Positions 22,997 to 30,653 of a stretch of 32,362 nt of DNA are shown piece after piece. The DNA lies in the NCBI GenBank assembly GCA_905234575.1, contig CAJOIG010000006.1, positions 1-32,362 of the forward strand, read 5' to 3'. The stretch is from an uncultured Oscillospiraceae bacterium. GTDB lineage: Bacteria; Bacillota; Clostridia; Oscillospirales; Oscillospiraceae. Each line of letters starts with the position of its first letter. Within the stretch, counting starts at the first letter, position 1. The position numbers and the translations under genes are program-made. Under the pieces are notes generated by a model. The model had not been told where the DNA came from, made no database searches, and worked only from the letters and a program-made list of their open reading frames with translations.

Positions 22997-23857
22997 ATGA
23001 AACGCTTCCCTTCCCTGCTTCTTTTGCCGATCGCCGCTCTTGCGGCGGTGTTTTTGGCTGCCTGCGGCTCCGCGTCTCCGGCCGCCGCGAAGTCCGCGGT
23101 CGAGGCCGCGCCGATCGCCGTGCGCGCCGCCATAAAGGCGCATCCTCTGCCAACGCCGACGGCCGCGCCCGCATCCACGCCGACGCCCGCGCCGACGGCA
23201 CCGTCCAAGCCGGACCCCGCGCTCCGGCCGACCCCCGCGCCGACGCCCGTTCCCACGCCGGAGCCTACGCCCGCGCCGGTCCCGCCGGATCTGCCGGAGC
23301 CGCCCGAGCCCGCGCCGGAGGGACACTTCGCGAGCACGGCCTTCCTGGGGAATTCCCTCGTGAACGGCCTGTCGCTCTACGACTACGGCGGCGTCCTCGC
23401 GGGCGCGGATTTCTACACGGAAAACAGCATGACCGTCCTCGGGATCGGCCCCAAGGCCGCCCAGCTGGAGGGAAAGAGCTATGACCGCGTCTACATCGGC
23501 CTCGGCATGAACGAGCTCGCCTATGACCGGGAGACCATCCGCGCCCGGTTTGCGGAGCTCATCGCGACCCTGCGGGCCCAGGACCCGGACCGGGTCATCT
23601 GCCTCATGGCCGTGACGCCCGTGAGCCGGAACAAGTCCGCCGGGAGCTCCAGCGTCAACATCGACCTCGTGCGCTCCTTCAACGAGATGCTGTACGACGT
23701 CGCCGCGGCCGAGGGCGTCTGGTATCTCGACGTATACGCCGCTCTGGCGGACGACGAGGGCTATCTCCCCGCGGACGTGACCCCGGACGGCGTGCATTTC
23801 AGCCCATCGTATTACGAGCGCTGGCTCGATCTTCTGAAAACGCGGTATCTTCCGTAA
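22997..23857 (+). CDS. SGNH/GDSL-type hydrolase lipoprotein
   Basis: This 286-residue surface lipoprotein (lipobox LAAC, Cys23) has a proline/threonine/alanine-rich stalk at about residues 48-108 (repeats of APTPAP and TPEPTP type) and a compact SGNH hydrolase domain at about 112-286. The catalytic Ser is in FLGNSLVNGL (Ser120, block I), the block III Asn in IGLGMNELAY (Asn172), and the Asp/His pair in PDGVHFSPSYY (Asp264, His267). Such enzymes remove or transfer acyl (often acetyl) groups from cell-wall or surface glycans. The ribosome binding site is weak (GCGAGG). A DUF4358 lipoprotein and a permuted binding protein follow with gaps of 22 and 4 bases, forming an operon of three lipoproteins. 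Confidence 0.88.
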   Translation: MKRFPSLLLLPIAALAAVFLAACGSASPAAAKSAVEAAPIAVRAAIKAHPLPTPTAAPASTPTPAPTAPSKPDPALRPTPAPTPVPTPEPTPAPVPPDLPEPPEPAPEGHFASTAFLGNSLVNGLSLYDYGGVLAGADFYTENSMTVLGIGPKAAQLEGKSYDRVYIGLGMNELAYDRETIRARFAELIATLRAQDPDRVICLMAVTPVSRNKSAGSSSVNIDLVRSFNEMLYDVAAAEGVWYLDVYAALADDEGYLPADVTPDGVHFSPSYYERWLDLLKTRYLP

Positions 23858-23879
23858 TCATTGAAAAGAGGTAAACGAC

Positions 23880-24338
23880 ATGAAAAAACTGCTGAGCCTG
23901 CTCCTTGCGCTTCTGACCCTCGCAAGCCTTGCCGCCTGCGGCGGCGGCGCCAAGACCGTGGACATCGACGCGCTGGCGGCGGAACTGACCGCGAGCGGCG
24001 CCTTTTCGGACATCCTCAACCCGCCCGCCGAGGGCGTGGCCGCCCGCCTGTACGACCTGCCGGAGGGCACGGCGAAGAAGACGGTCCTTTACGTCAGCAC
24101 CGGCGCAACCGCGGAGGAGATCTTCCTCGCGGAGGCCGCCGACAGCGCCGCGGCCGGCGCCCTCAAGACCGCCTGCCAGAACCGCATCGAGGCACAGAAG
24201 CAGGCCTTCGTGAACTATGCGCCCGAAGAGGTGCAGAAGCTCGACAACGCCGTCCTCGTAACCGCCGGGAACTACGTCATCCTGGTCGTGGCCTCGGACG
24301 CCGCAGCTGCCAAGGCCGTCGTGGACAAGTACGCCTGA
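23880..24338 (+). CDS. DUF4358 domain lipoprotein
   Basis: This 152-residue lipoprotein has a signal ending in SLAAC (Cys20) and a single DUF4358-type domain. Features are VDIDALAAELTASGAFSDIL, a central ARLYDLPEG, a TGATAEEIFLAEAAD segment, the helix CQNRIEAQKQAFVNYAPEEV and a closing NAVLVTAGNYVILVVASDAA. The function of DUF4358 is unknown. From memory, such genes often lie beside SGNH hydrolases and membrane-bound O-acyltransferases in Clostridia, which points to surface acylation. No O-acyltransferase gene is present here. GAAAAGAGG precedes the ATG. Confidence 0.85.
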   Translation: MKKLLSLLLALLTLASLAACGGGAKTVDIDALAAELTASGAFSDILNPPAEGVAARLYDLPEGTAKKTVLYVSTGATAEEIFLAEAADSAAAGALKTACQNRIEAQKQAFVNYAPEEVQKLDNAVLVTAGNYVILVVASDAAAAKAVVDKYA

Positions 24339-24342
24339 TCCC

Positions 24343-25134
24343 ATGAGATTCCGGCGTCTTGCGCTGTGCGCGCTCCTGTGCGCGGCGCTCCTTCTGCCCT
24401 GCACCGCCTGCGGCGAGAGCAGCGGCATGCGGGTCATCGATACCTACAGCGCCGAGGGCAGCTACGTCATCGCCTTCCGCGAGGGGGACAAGCTCTGCGA
24501 GCTGGCCTCCGCCGCCATGGCGGAGCTCGTGGCGAACGGGTCCCTCCGCTCCGCCTCCTACCGCTGGTTCGGCGAGGACCTGGTCAGCGCCAAAGGCCAG
24601 GGCGGCGAGATGGACGAGCTCTGGGCCGAGGTCCCGGACCGGACCATCACCGTCGGCATCGACGTCACGAACATGCCCATGAGCTACGAGACGGCCGAGG
24701 GCTATCTCGGCTTCGACGTGGACGTGGCGAACTACATCTGCGGCTATCTCGGCTGGCGCATGGCGATCTATCCCATCGACCCGGCGAACGTGGATGTGGA
24801 GCTGCAGAGCGGCAACATCGACATGGCCATGGGCATCCCCGAGAGCGACGCGAAGAGCGGCTTCAGCTACTCTCCGGCGTACCTCACGAGCCGGTATGTG
24901 CTGGTGGCCCGTGTGAACGGGCGCGTCCGGGACCGCTCGGCCCTCAAGGGCAAGAACCTCGGCGTCACCGTGACCGACCTCGACATTCTGATGCAGGACC
25001 AGAAATTCGTAAACTCCCTCGGCAGCGTCACCTATCAGACCGACACCGACGGGCTGTTCCGGGCCCTGCTTTTGGGGGACGTGGACGGCATCCTCGTCTC
25101 CAGCGTCGCCGCGGCGTACTACATGAAGACCTGA
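24343..25134 (+). CDS. Solute-binding lipoprotein (SBP family 3) with circularly permuted domain order
   Basis: This is a 263-residue lipoprotein (signal ending CTAC, Cys23). Residues 29-80 (MRVIDTYSAEGSYVIAFREG, then SAAMAELVANGSLRSASYRW) match the C-terminal end of an ordinary amino acid binding protein; in the binding protein at 10719-11531 the equivalent is residues 211-262. Residues 101-261 then carry the normal N-terminal lobe (ITVGIDVTNMPMSYETAEGY, LGFDVDVANYICGYLGWRMA) and the second lobe (LKGKNLGVTVTDLDILMQDQ, LLLGDVDGILVSSVAAAYYM), and the protein stops where the usual C-terminal segment would begin. A linker of about 20 residues (80-100) joins the old C- and N-termini. No permease or ATPase is adjacent. 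It may sense a ligand rather than feed a transporter. It is four bases behind the DUF4358 gene. Confidence 0.85.
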   Translation: MRFRRLALCALLCAALLLPCTACGESSGMRVIDTYSAEGSYVIAFREGDKLCELASAAMAELVANGSLRSASYRWFGEDLVSAKGQGGEMDELWAEVPDRTITVGIDVTNMPMSYETAEGYLGFDVDVANYICGYLGWRMAIYPIDPANVDVELQSGNIDMAMGIPESDAKSGFSYSPAYLTSRYVLVARVNGRVRDRSALKGKNLGVTVTDLDILMQDQKFVNSLGSVTYQTDTDGLFRALLLGDVDGILVSSVAAAYYMKT

Positions 25135-25148
25135 CGAACGAACACGAA

Positions 25149-25192
25149 AACGGGCTGTGAAGTCCGGGAGTCATCCCGCTTCACAGCCCGTT
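25149..25192. terminator. Bidirectional terminator between convergent genes
   Basis: A perfect 14-base stem (25149-25162 with 25179-25192) encloses a smaller CGGGA/TCCCG stem. T-rich tracts follow in both directions, serving the permuted binding protein gene and the L,D-transpeptidase gene. Confidence 0.85.
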
Positions 25193-25208
25193 ATTGTTGT
25201 TTGCAGAA

Positions 25209-26888
25209 TCAGTAAACGACCACCCTTGTGCCCGAGGGGATGTTCTGGTAGATCCAGTAGGCGTTGTCGTACGCGAGGCGGACGCAGCCGTGGGACAGCG
25301 GCAGGCCGAGGCGTCCGTCCTGGAGCGAGCCGTCGGCGTTGTAGGTCACGGAATGGAACAGGTAATTGCCGTAAAACTGCGTGTACCAGAAGCACAGGGA
25401 GCCGTAGGAATAGAAGGAATATCCCCGCGCCTTCACCGTGAAGGAGCCCGTGACCGTGGGCGAGCTCGCCGCGCCCGGCGTGCAGTCCCAGAAAAACTGC
25501 AGCGCCCAGCCGCCGCCGTCCCGATAGAACACGCCGGTCTTGCAGGCGGCGGTATCCACGAGGATCATCCAGTCCGTGGCGCTGTCATACCAGGCCGTCG
25601 CCTCCTGCATATAGCGCCTTGCGCCGTCCGCCGCCGAGCCGTCGGAGCGGACCTCCCAGCCGTCGATCGTCACATCGTGGGCGTTGGAGCCCCGGGGACC
25701 GGCGTTTTCCTCCGCGCCGGTGTAGAAGTAATAGTACGCGCCGCCGAGGTACTGCCAGCCCGTGCGCATCTTCCCGTCGCTGCCGAAGTAGTACCAGTAG
25801 CCGTCGATCACCCGCCAGCCCTTTTGCATGGTGGCGTCCTCCGGGCGCATGTAGTAGGTTTCGCCGTCCCGGTCGGCCCAGCCGCGGTGTACGATGCCGG
25901 TGTCCGGCTCGAAGTAGTACCAGTAGCCGTCATTGCAGAAGCACCAGCCCGTGGTCATGACGCCGTTCGGGCCGAAATAGTACCACAGCCCGTCGATCTT
26001 GCGCCAGCCCTTCTGCATGGTGCCGTCTTCCGGACGCATGTAGTAGGTCTTCCCGTCCGAGGTAGCCCAGCCCCGGTGGACGACGCCGGTATCGGGCTCG
26101 AAATAGTACCAGTAGCCGTCGTTGGCCTGGACCCAGCCCGTGGCCATGACGCCGTCCGAGAGGAAGTAGTACCACAGGCCGTCCAGATACAGCCAGCCCG
26201 TCCGGGCGATGGCGTTCGATGGGTTGAAGTAGTACTTCCGGCCGTCTACCTCCTGCCAGCCCCGGTGGACGACGCCGGTGTCGGGCTCGAAGTAGTAAAG
26301 GTCGCCCCAGATGTTCGTCAGGCCGGAGGCGGCCGTGCCGTCAGAGTTGAAATAGTACCACAGCCCGCCGGTGTAGAGCCAACCGGTGCGCATGGTGGCG
26401 TCGGAGGGGTTGAAGTAGTAGAGCCTGCCGTCGATCTCCTGGAAGCCGCGGTGCACGACGCCGGTGTCCGGCTCAAAGTAGTAGTAGTTCCAGAGGGGCT
26501 TGCACAGGCCGGTGGCAAGGGTCCCGTCGGACCAGAAGTAGTACCACAGCCCGTCCAGATACAGCCATCCGGTATGCTTCGCGCCGGTGCTGGGATCGAT
26601 GTAGTAACGGGAACCGTCGGCATCCGTGACGAAGGCCGATTCCTCGCCGTCTCCGTCCACCCAGGGATAGACCGGCTCCTCCGCGGGGGCCTCCGCCGCG
26701 GCTTCCGACGGCTCGGAAGCGTATGCCGAGGTAGTCTCCTCGGCCGGGAGCGTATCCTCTTCGGCGACCGCCTCCGAGGCAACGGAGACGTCCTCCTCCC
26801 CGTCGGCCGCGAACGCCGGGACCGCCGCCAGGATCACCGCGGCGAGAAGAAGCGCCGTGACCCGTCGTGTCCATTCAAGAAATCTCAT
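25209..26888 (-). CDS. Secreted L,D-transpeptidase with choline-binding-type cell wall repeats
   Basis: This 559-residue exported enzyme has a signal peptide (residues 1-27, ending PAFA), an acidic Ala/Glu/Pro-rich linker (about 28-88), about fourteen aromatic cell-wall-binding repeats (about 94-385; pattern GW...DG.WYYF..DG), then a YkuD-type L,D-transpeptidase domain. The catalytic motif is LPLSHGCVRLAYDNA with Cys535, and an upstream His lies in LFHSVTYNADGS. Such enzymes make 3-3 peptidoglycan cross-links or attach proteins to peptidoglycan. The repeats should bind choline or similar wall decorations. AAGGAGTGAGG precedes the ATG at 26888; a longer frame is rejected because it crosses the promoter. 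The domain order (repeats first, enzyme last) is common in Clostridia. Confidence 0.92.
   Translation of the reverse strand: MRFLEWTRRVTALLLAAVILAAVPAFAADGEEDVSVASEAVAEEDTLPAEETTSAYASEPSEAAAEAPAEEPVYPWVDGDGEESAFVTDADGSRYYIDPSTGAKHTGWLYLDGLWYYFWSDGTLATGLCKPLWNYYYFEPDTGVVHRGFQEIDGRLYYFNPSDATMRTGWLYTGGLWYYFNSDGTAASGLTNIWGDLYYFEPDTGVVHRGWQEVDGRKYYFNPSNAIARTGWLYLDGLWYYFLSDGVMATGWVQANDGYWYYFEPDTGVVHRGWATSDGKTYYMRPEDGTMQKGWRKIDGLWYYFGPNGVMTTGWCFCNDGYWYYFEPDTGIVHRGWADRDGETYYMRPEDATMQKGWRVIDGYWYYFGSDGKMRTGWQYLGGAYYYFYTGAEENAGPRGSNAHDVTIDGWEVRSDGSAADGARRYMQEATAWYDSATDWMILVDTAACKTGVFYRDGGGWALQFFWDCTPGAASSPTVTGSFTVKARGYSFYSYGSLCFWYTQFYGNYLFHSVTYNADGSLQDGRLGLPLSHGCVRLAYDNAYWIYQNIPSGTRVVVY
25734..26609 (-). 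repeat. Cell-wall-binding repeat array with a 62-63 residue super-repeat
   Basis: Within the L,D-transpeptidase gene four near-identical super-units of 61-63 residues (about 187 bases each) run head to tail. Each contains three aromatic repeats and the segment YYFEPDTGVVHRG (once with IVHRG). A fifth partial unit follows. The DNA is also repetitive, so copy number could change by recombination. Confidence 0.85.
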
Positions 26889-26927
26889 ATCCTCACTCCT
26901 TCCAACGTTTGGTTCTGTCTGTATTCC

Positions 26928-26957
26928 ATTGTACACAGCCGCGCCGCCCCGTGTCAA
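26928..26957 (-). promoter_or_regulatory. Promoter of the L,D-transpeptidase gene
   Basis: On the minus strand, a perfect TTGACA (26957-26952) and TACAAT (26933-26928) are separated by 18 bases, 39 bases before the start codon. It lies just beyond the stop codon of the upstream MFS gene. Confidence 0.8.
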
Positions 26958-26973
26958 GGAAAACGGGGTCCGG

Positions 26974-28185
26974 TCATGTCCGGTCACGCCGACGGTACAG
27001 GCTCTGGATCCCCAGCACGGAAAACGCCGCGCACAGCGCGAAGAACAGGTACGCCGGGACGTAGCTCCCGCCAAAGCGGTCCGCCAGAAGCCCCGGCAGC
27101 GTGGAGAACAGCAGGCCGCCCGCAGCATAGCCCACCTGGAAGCGGCGGACGGCGGCGTCATAGGTCTCCGGCGTGCTCAGGTCCCCGGCCCAGGTCGTGA
27201 TCCCGACGGTCCCGAGGGCGAGGCCCGGACCGTACAGCGCCATGGCGAGCAGGAGCAGCGTGGTGCTCCCCGCGGTGAAACAGCTCAGCAGCAGCCCCGC
27301 CAGGAGCAGAACGCCGAACAGCCAGTTCGTCCGCACCGGTCCGAGGCGTTCCTCCAGCACGCCGTAGGCGGACTTGCCCAGCATGAGCGTAACGCCGGAA
27401 AATGTGACGGCGAGGGCGGTGGTGTGGGCGGAGAAACCCTCACCCCGGGTCAGGACGGTGATGTGGCTGTACCCGACGCTCGTGAAGGCCCCGACGCAGA
27501 GGAGGATCGGCACGAGCAGCAGCCAGTCCCGCCGCGCGAGCTCCCGGCCGCCCGCCGTAAAGTCCTCGTGATTCACCCGATCCCAGCTCCCGTAGGGCTC
27601 CATGCCCCGGTCCGCCGGGCGGCTGCGGATGAGCAGGACCGCTGCCAGCACGAGCGCCGCGATGAAGAAACCCTCCGCCCGGAAGGCAAAGCGCAGGCCG
27701 CGCGTCTCGATGATCCGCGTCAGAAGCGACGGGATGCCGAGCGTGGACAGCCCCGTCACCGCGGAACAGAGCCCCAGTGCAAGCGTGCGCTTTTCGATGA
27801 ACCACCGCTCCATGAGCATGGCCACGGGAATCATCGTCCCGACGCCGTAGCCGAGGCCGACCACCGCCGCGGCCAGCGCGCAGGCAGGAAAGCCGGACGC
27901 GGCCCCGAACAGGAAAAAGCCCGCCGTCGTCAGAGCACCTGCGATCCCCATGCCCGCGCGCAGGGACAGACGCCGGTAATACGGGCCGGACAGCAGCATC
28001 GACACGAAGCTCGTCAGGCTCCGCACCGTCACAAGCAGGGACGACTGCGCGTTCGTGAAGCCGTTCTGCGCGAGGATATAGGGCTGGAAGATCGTAAAGG
28101 CATTCACGGCGAGGCCGCTCGTGCAGAACAGGATCAGAGCGCCGCCCGCGCATACCGCCCACGCGTAATGGGGTCTGTGCTTCAT
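26974..28185 (-). CDS. MFS transporter (OFA/monocarboxylate-like)
   Basis: This is a complete 403-residue major facilitator with about twelve hydrophobic helices. It opens with HYAWAVCAGGALILFCTSGL, has FTIFQPYILAQNGFTNAQSS near residue 32, the loop 2-3 region SGPYYRRLSLRAGMGIAGAL, and the helix 4 motif VGLGYGVGTMIPVAMLMERW with FIEKRTLALGL. The N-terminal half pattern resembles oxalate/formate antiporter-like and monocarboxylate carriers; the substrate is unknown. GGAGGGAAAAACG precedes the ATG. It is on the same strand as the L,D-transpeptidase gene, but that gene has its own promoter. Confidence 0.9.
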   Translation of the reverse strand: MKHRPHYAWAVCAGGALILFCTSGLAVNAFTIFQPYILAQNGFTNAQSSLLVTVRSLTSFVSMLLSGPYYRRLSLRAGMGIAGALTTAGFFLFGAASGFPACALAAAVVGLGYGVGTMIPVAMLMERWFIEKRTLALGLCSAVTGLSTLGIPSLLTRIIETRGLRFAFRAEGFFIAALVLAAVLLIRSRPADRGMEPYGSWDRVNHEDFTAGGRELARRDWLLLVPILLCVGAFTSVGYSHITVLTRGEGFSAHTTALAVTFSGVTLMLGKSAYGVLEERLGPVRTNWLFGVLLLAGLLLSCFTAGSTTLLLLAMALYGPGLALGTVGITTWAGDLSTPETYDAAVRRFQVGYAAGGLLFSTLPGLLADRFGGSYVPAYLFFALCAAFSVLGIQSLYRRRDRT

Positions 28186-28276
28186 CGTTTTTCCCTCCCC
28201 TGCCCATGTCCGACCGCCTGCGGGCCGGCAATACTCCAGGTCAGATCCTTTTTGCCTCTTTCCGTCTCAAAAAGCC

Positions 28277-28309
28277 AAAACCGGAACCCAGCGCAGCGGT
28301 TCCGGTTTT
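28277..28309 (-). terminator. Terminator after tRNA-Leu
   Basis: A perfect 12-base stem (28277-28288 with 28298-28309) with a 9-base loop is followed on the minus strand by GGCTTTTTG. It lies about 75 bases beyond the tRNA 3' end. Confidence 0.75.
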
Positions 28310-28384
28310 GAAAAGGAGGAAGGAGCTTGCGGATGTGCAGCTTTCGCGAAAGCGGAAGCGGAACGGAGCATGCTTCTTCCGACG

Positions 28385-28468
28385 TGGTACCGGCAGCGGG
28401 ACTTGAACCCGCACGCCTTTCGGCAAGGGATTTTAAGTCCCCTGTGTCTGCCATTCCACCATGCCGGC
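28385..28468 (-). tRNA. tRNA-Leu (anticodon TAA), CCA encoded
   Basis: The 84-base minus-strand sequence folds as a class II tRNA. The acceptor stem is GCCGGCA with TGCCGGT (first pair G-T), the D arm GTG...CAC, the anticodon stem GGGGA/TCCCT with loop CTTAAAA (anticodon TAA), a long variable arm (GCC-GAAA-GGC), the T arm GCGGG-TTCAAGT-CCCGC, discriminator A and an encoded CCA. The long variable arm and TAA anticodon identify leucine. Confidence 0.97.
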
Positions 28469-28476
28469 GTGATCGG

Positions 28477-28503
28477 CCGCCGGGACCGTCCCGGCGGTTT
28501 TTT
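28477..28503 (+). terminator. Plus-strand terminator in the tRNA-Leu leader region
   Basis: CCGCCGGGA (28477-28485) pairs with TCCCGGCGG (28489-28497) around a 3-base loop, then six Ts on the plus strand. No plus-strand gene precedes it. It may stop antisense transcripts of the tRNA from reaching recJ. On the minus strand it would lie in the tRNA precursor leader. Confidence 0.6.
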
Positions 28504-28574
28504 CTAGCTTACACCATCCAAAATCGTTTGACAAGGGGCTTTTGCGCGGCAAACCTGTTAATTAAATGACTAAT

Positions 28575-28603
28575 TTGCATTGTGCTTTCGCGTGTCGTAT
28601 AAT
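28575..28603 (+). promoter_or_regulatory. Promoter of recJ (and probably rel)
   Basis: TTGCAT (28575-28580) and TATAAT (28598-28603) are separated by 17 bases, 36 bases before the recJ start codon. Confidence 0.8.
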
Positions 28604-28639
28604 AGTTCCAATTAATAAAAATAAGGATAGCATGAAAAA

Positions 28640-30616
28640 ATGAACAGAACGGTATGGACCCTTCCTTCGGTTCGGACCATACCCGAGGAGCTTCTGCGGG
28701 CGGGGTATACCCCTTTGCTGGCTGCTGTGCTGGCCGCCCGCGGCATCGTCACGGCCGAGGCCGCCGCCGAACTGCTGGCGTGCGGTCCCGAGGTATTGAG
28801 CGATCCATTCGCCCTGCGCGACATGGACCGCGCGGCTGCGCGCATCCGTCTGGCCCGGGAGCGGGGCGAGACGGTCGCGGTCTACGGCGACTACGACGCG
28901 GACGGCATCACCGCCGCGTGCCTTCTGACGGAAGTCCTTCGGGCTGCCGGACTGCACACCGAGATCTACATCCCCGACCGCAGCGAGGGCTACGGCGTGA
29001 ACAACGCCGCGGTCGAGCTCCTGCGGGACAGGGGCGTCTCCCTCATCATCACCGTGGACACGGGCATCACCGCCGTGGCGGAGACGGACTACGCCGCCTC
29101 CCTGGGGGTGGACGTGATCATCACGGACCACCACGAGTGCCAGGCGGAGCTTCCCCGGGCGGCCGCCGTGGTGGACCCGAAGCGCCCGGACGACGACGCG
29201 CCGGACCGCTGTCTCGCCGGCGTGGGCGTGGCCTTCAAGCTGGCCTGCGCCCTGTGCGGAGACCCGGAGGCGATCCTCGATCGCTTCGCGGACCTCGTCG
29301 CCATCGGCACCGTGGCGGACGTGATGCCCCTCGTGGGCGAGAACCGCTACATCGTCACCCGCGGCCTCGAAAAGCTGCGGACGGACCCCTGCCCGGGGCT
29401 CGACGCCCTCATCGAGCTGACGAACGTCAACCGCCCGACCCTGAACGCCGCCGCCATCAGCTTCCGGCTGGCCCCCTGCATCAATGCCGCGGGCCGGCTG
29501 TTCCAGGTGGCCCAGTCCTCGAAGCTGCTGCTCGAGCAGGACCCGGCCACCGCCCGGGACCTGGCGGAGGAACTCTGCGGCATCAACCGCACCCGCCGGG
29601 AGCTCGAGGCCGACATCATGGAACAGGCCCGGCAGCTCCTGCGCGGCACGGAGGCGCCCGCCGCGCCCATCGTGCTCGCCCGGGAGGACTGGCACCAGGG
29701 CATCATCGGCATCGCGGCCTCCCGGCTCGTGGACCGCTACCGCACCCCGGTCATCATGATCTCCCTCAAGGGGGACATGGGCAAGGGCTCGGGCCGGAGC
29801 TACGGCGACTTTGACCTCTTCGCCGCGCTGAACGAATGCCGGGATCTGCTCGTCACCTTCGGCGGCCACGCGGAGGCCGCAGGCCTGACCATTGAGCGGA
29901 AAAACATCGACGCCTTCCGCGAGGCGCTGGGCGCGTATTACGCCGCCCATCCGCCCCGCGCGAACCGGACCCTCTGCCCGGACGTGCTCATCGAAGACCC
30001 GTCCTGGCTCTCCCTGCGGAACACCGCGTCCCTCGCGCAGCTCGAGCCCTGCGGCGCCGCGAACCCCCGGCCGCTCTTCTGCATGACGGATACCCGCGTC
30101 GTTTCCATCACCGCCGTCGGCGGCGGCGCCCACACGAAGCTCCAGCTCGGAAAGGGCGGGCAGGTCTTCGACGCCATCTGGTTCGGGCAGGACCCCGACC
30201 GGCTGGACCTCTATCCCGGCTGCACGGCAGACGTCGCCTTTGAGCCGGAGATCAACGAATTCCGCGGCCGCCGGAGCGTCCAGCTCCAGATCAAGGCCAT
30301 GCGCTGGGAGCCCGGCGCCCCCTGGCAGGGCATCCTGGACGGCAGGGACGGACACGGTTACCGCATGAACCGCGCAGAGCTCGGCACCCTGTGGCGCGCC
30401 CTCGAGAAGCTCTGCCCCGCCCGGGTGGAGCTCGGATCCCTCGGCGATCTCGAGCCCCGGCTGCAGCCCGGACAGATCGCCCTGGGCCTGCGGGTGCTCT
30501 CGGAGCTCTCCCTGGCCCGTCTCACCGCGGAGGACGGCGGCGTGACCGTCGAGCTGACCCGCGAAAAGCGCGCGGATCTCTTCACCTCCCCCGCCTGGCA
30601 AAAGCATCATCGCTGA
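28640..30616 (+). CDS. recJ: Single-stranded-DNA-specific 5'-3' exonuclease RecJ
   Basis: This is a cytoplasmic 5'-3' exonuclease acting in recombination, mismatch and base excision repair; 658 residues. The DHH phosphoesterase domain has VAVYGDYDADGITAACLL (about 80), IITVDTGI (about 134) and VIITDHHECQ (about 157), which bind the catalytic metals. The DHHA1 domain has SGRSYGDFDLFAALNECRDL and FGGHAEAAGLTI (about 413). A C-terminal OB-like domain follows (LEPCGAANPRPLF, then QLQIKAMRWEP). AAGGAT lies 11 bases before the chosen ATG. A tiny ATG-AAA-AAA-TGA frame at 28632 ends overlapping the recJ start and could re-initiate translation. The rel gene follows 37 bases later, a common pairing in Bacillota. 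Confidence 0.96.
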   Translation: MNRTVWTLPSVRTIPEELLRAGYTPLLAAVLAARGIVTAEAAAELLACGPEVLSDPFALRDMDRAAARIRLARERGETVAVYGDYDADGITAACLLTEVLRAAGLHTEIYIPDRSEGYGVNNAAVELLRDRGVSLIITVDTGITAVAETDYAASLGVDVIITDHHECQAELPRAAAVVDPKRPDDDAPDRCLAGVGVAFKLACALCGDPEAILDRFADLVAIGTVADVMPLVGENRYIVTRGLEKLRTDPCPGLDALIELTNVNRPTLNAAAISFRLAPCINAAGRLFQVAQSSKLLLEQDPATARDLAEELCGINRTRRELEADIMEQARQLLRGTEAPAAPIVLAREDWHQGIIGIAASRLVDRYRTPVIMISLKGDMGKGSGRSYGDFDLFAALNECRDLLVTFGGHAEAAGLTIERKNIDAFREALGAYYAAHPPRANRTLCPDVLIEDPSWLSLRNTASLAQLEPCGAANPRPLFCMTDTRVVSITAVGGGAHTKLQLGKGGQVFDAIWFGQDPDRLDLYPGCTADVAFEPEINEFRGRRSVQLQIKAMRWEPGAPWQGILDGRDGHGYRMNRAELGTLWRALEKLCPARVELGSLGDLEPRLQPGQIALGLRVLSELSLARLTAEDGGVTVELTREKRADLFTSPAWQKHHR

Positions 30617-30653
30617 TGCTATTCCTCGATAGAAACAAAATAGGAGCGTCACC

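Noticed and set aside
25734-26609. Regularly spaced DNA repeats that could suggest a CRISPR array
   Set aside because: The repeats are long, imperfect and in frame, and encode aromatic wall-binding units; there are no short identical repeats with unique spacers.
25194-27200. A 668-residue plus-strand open frame over the L,D-transpeptidase gene
   Set aside because: It is antisense to an intact signal peptide, repeat array and catalytic domain, and its repeats are the reverse reading of the wall-binding repeats.
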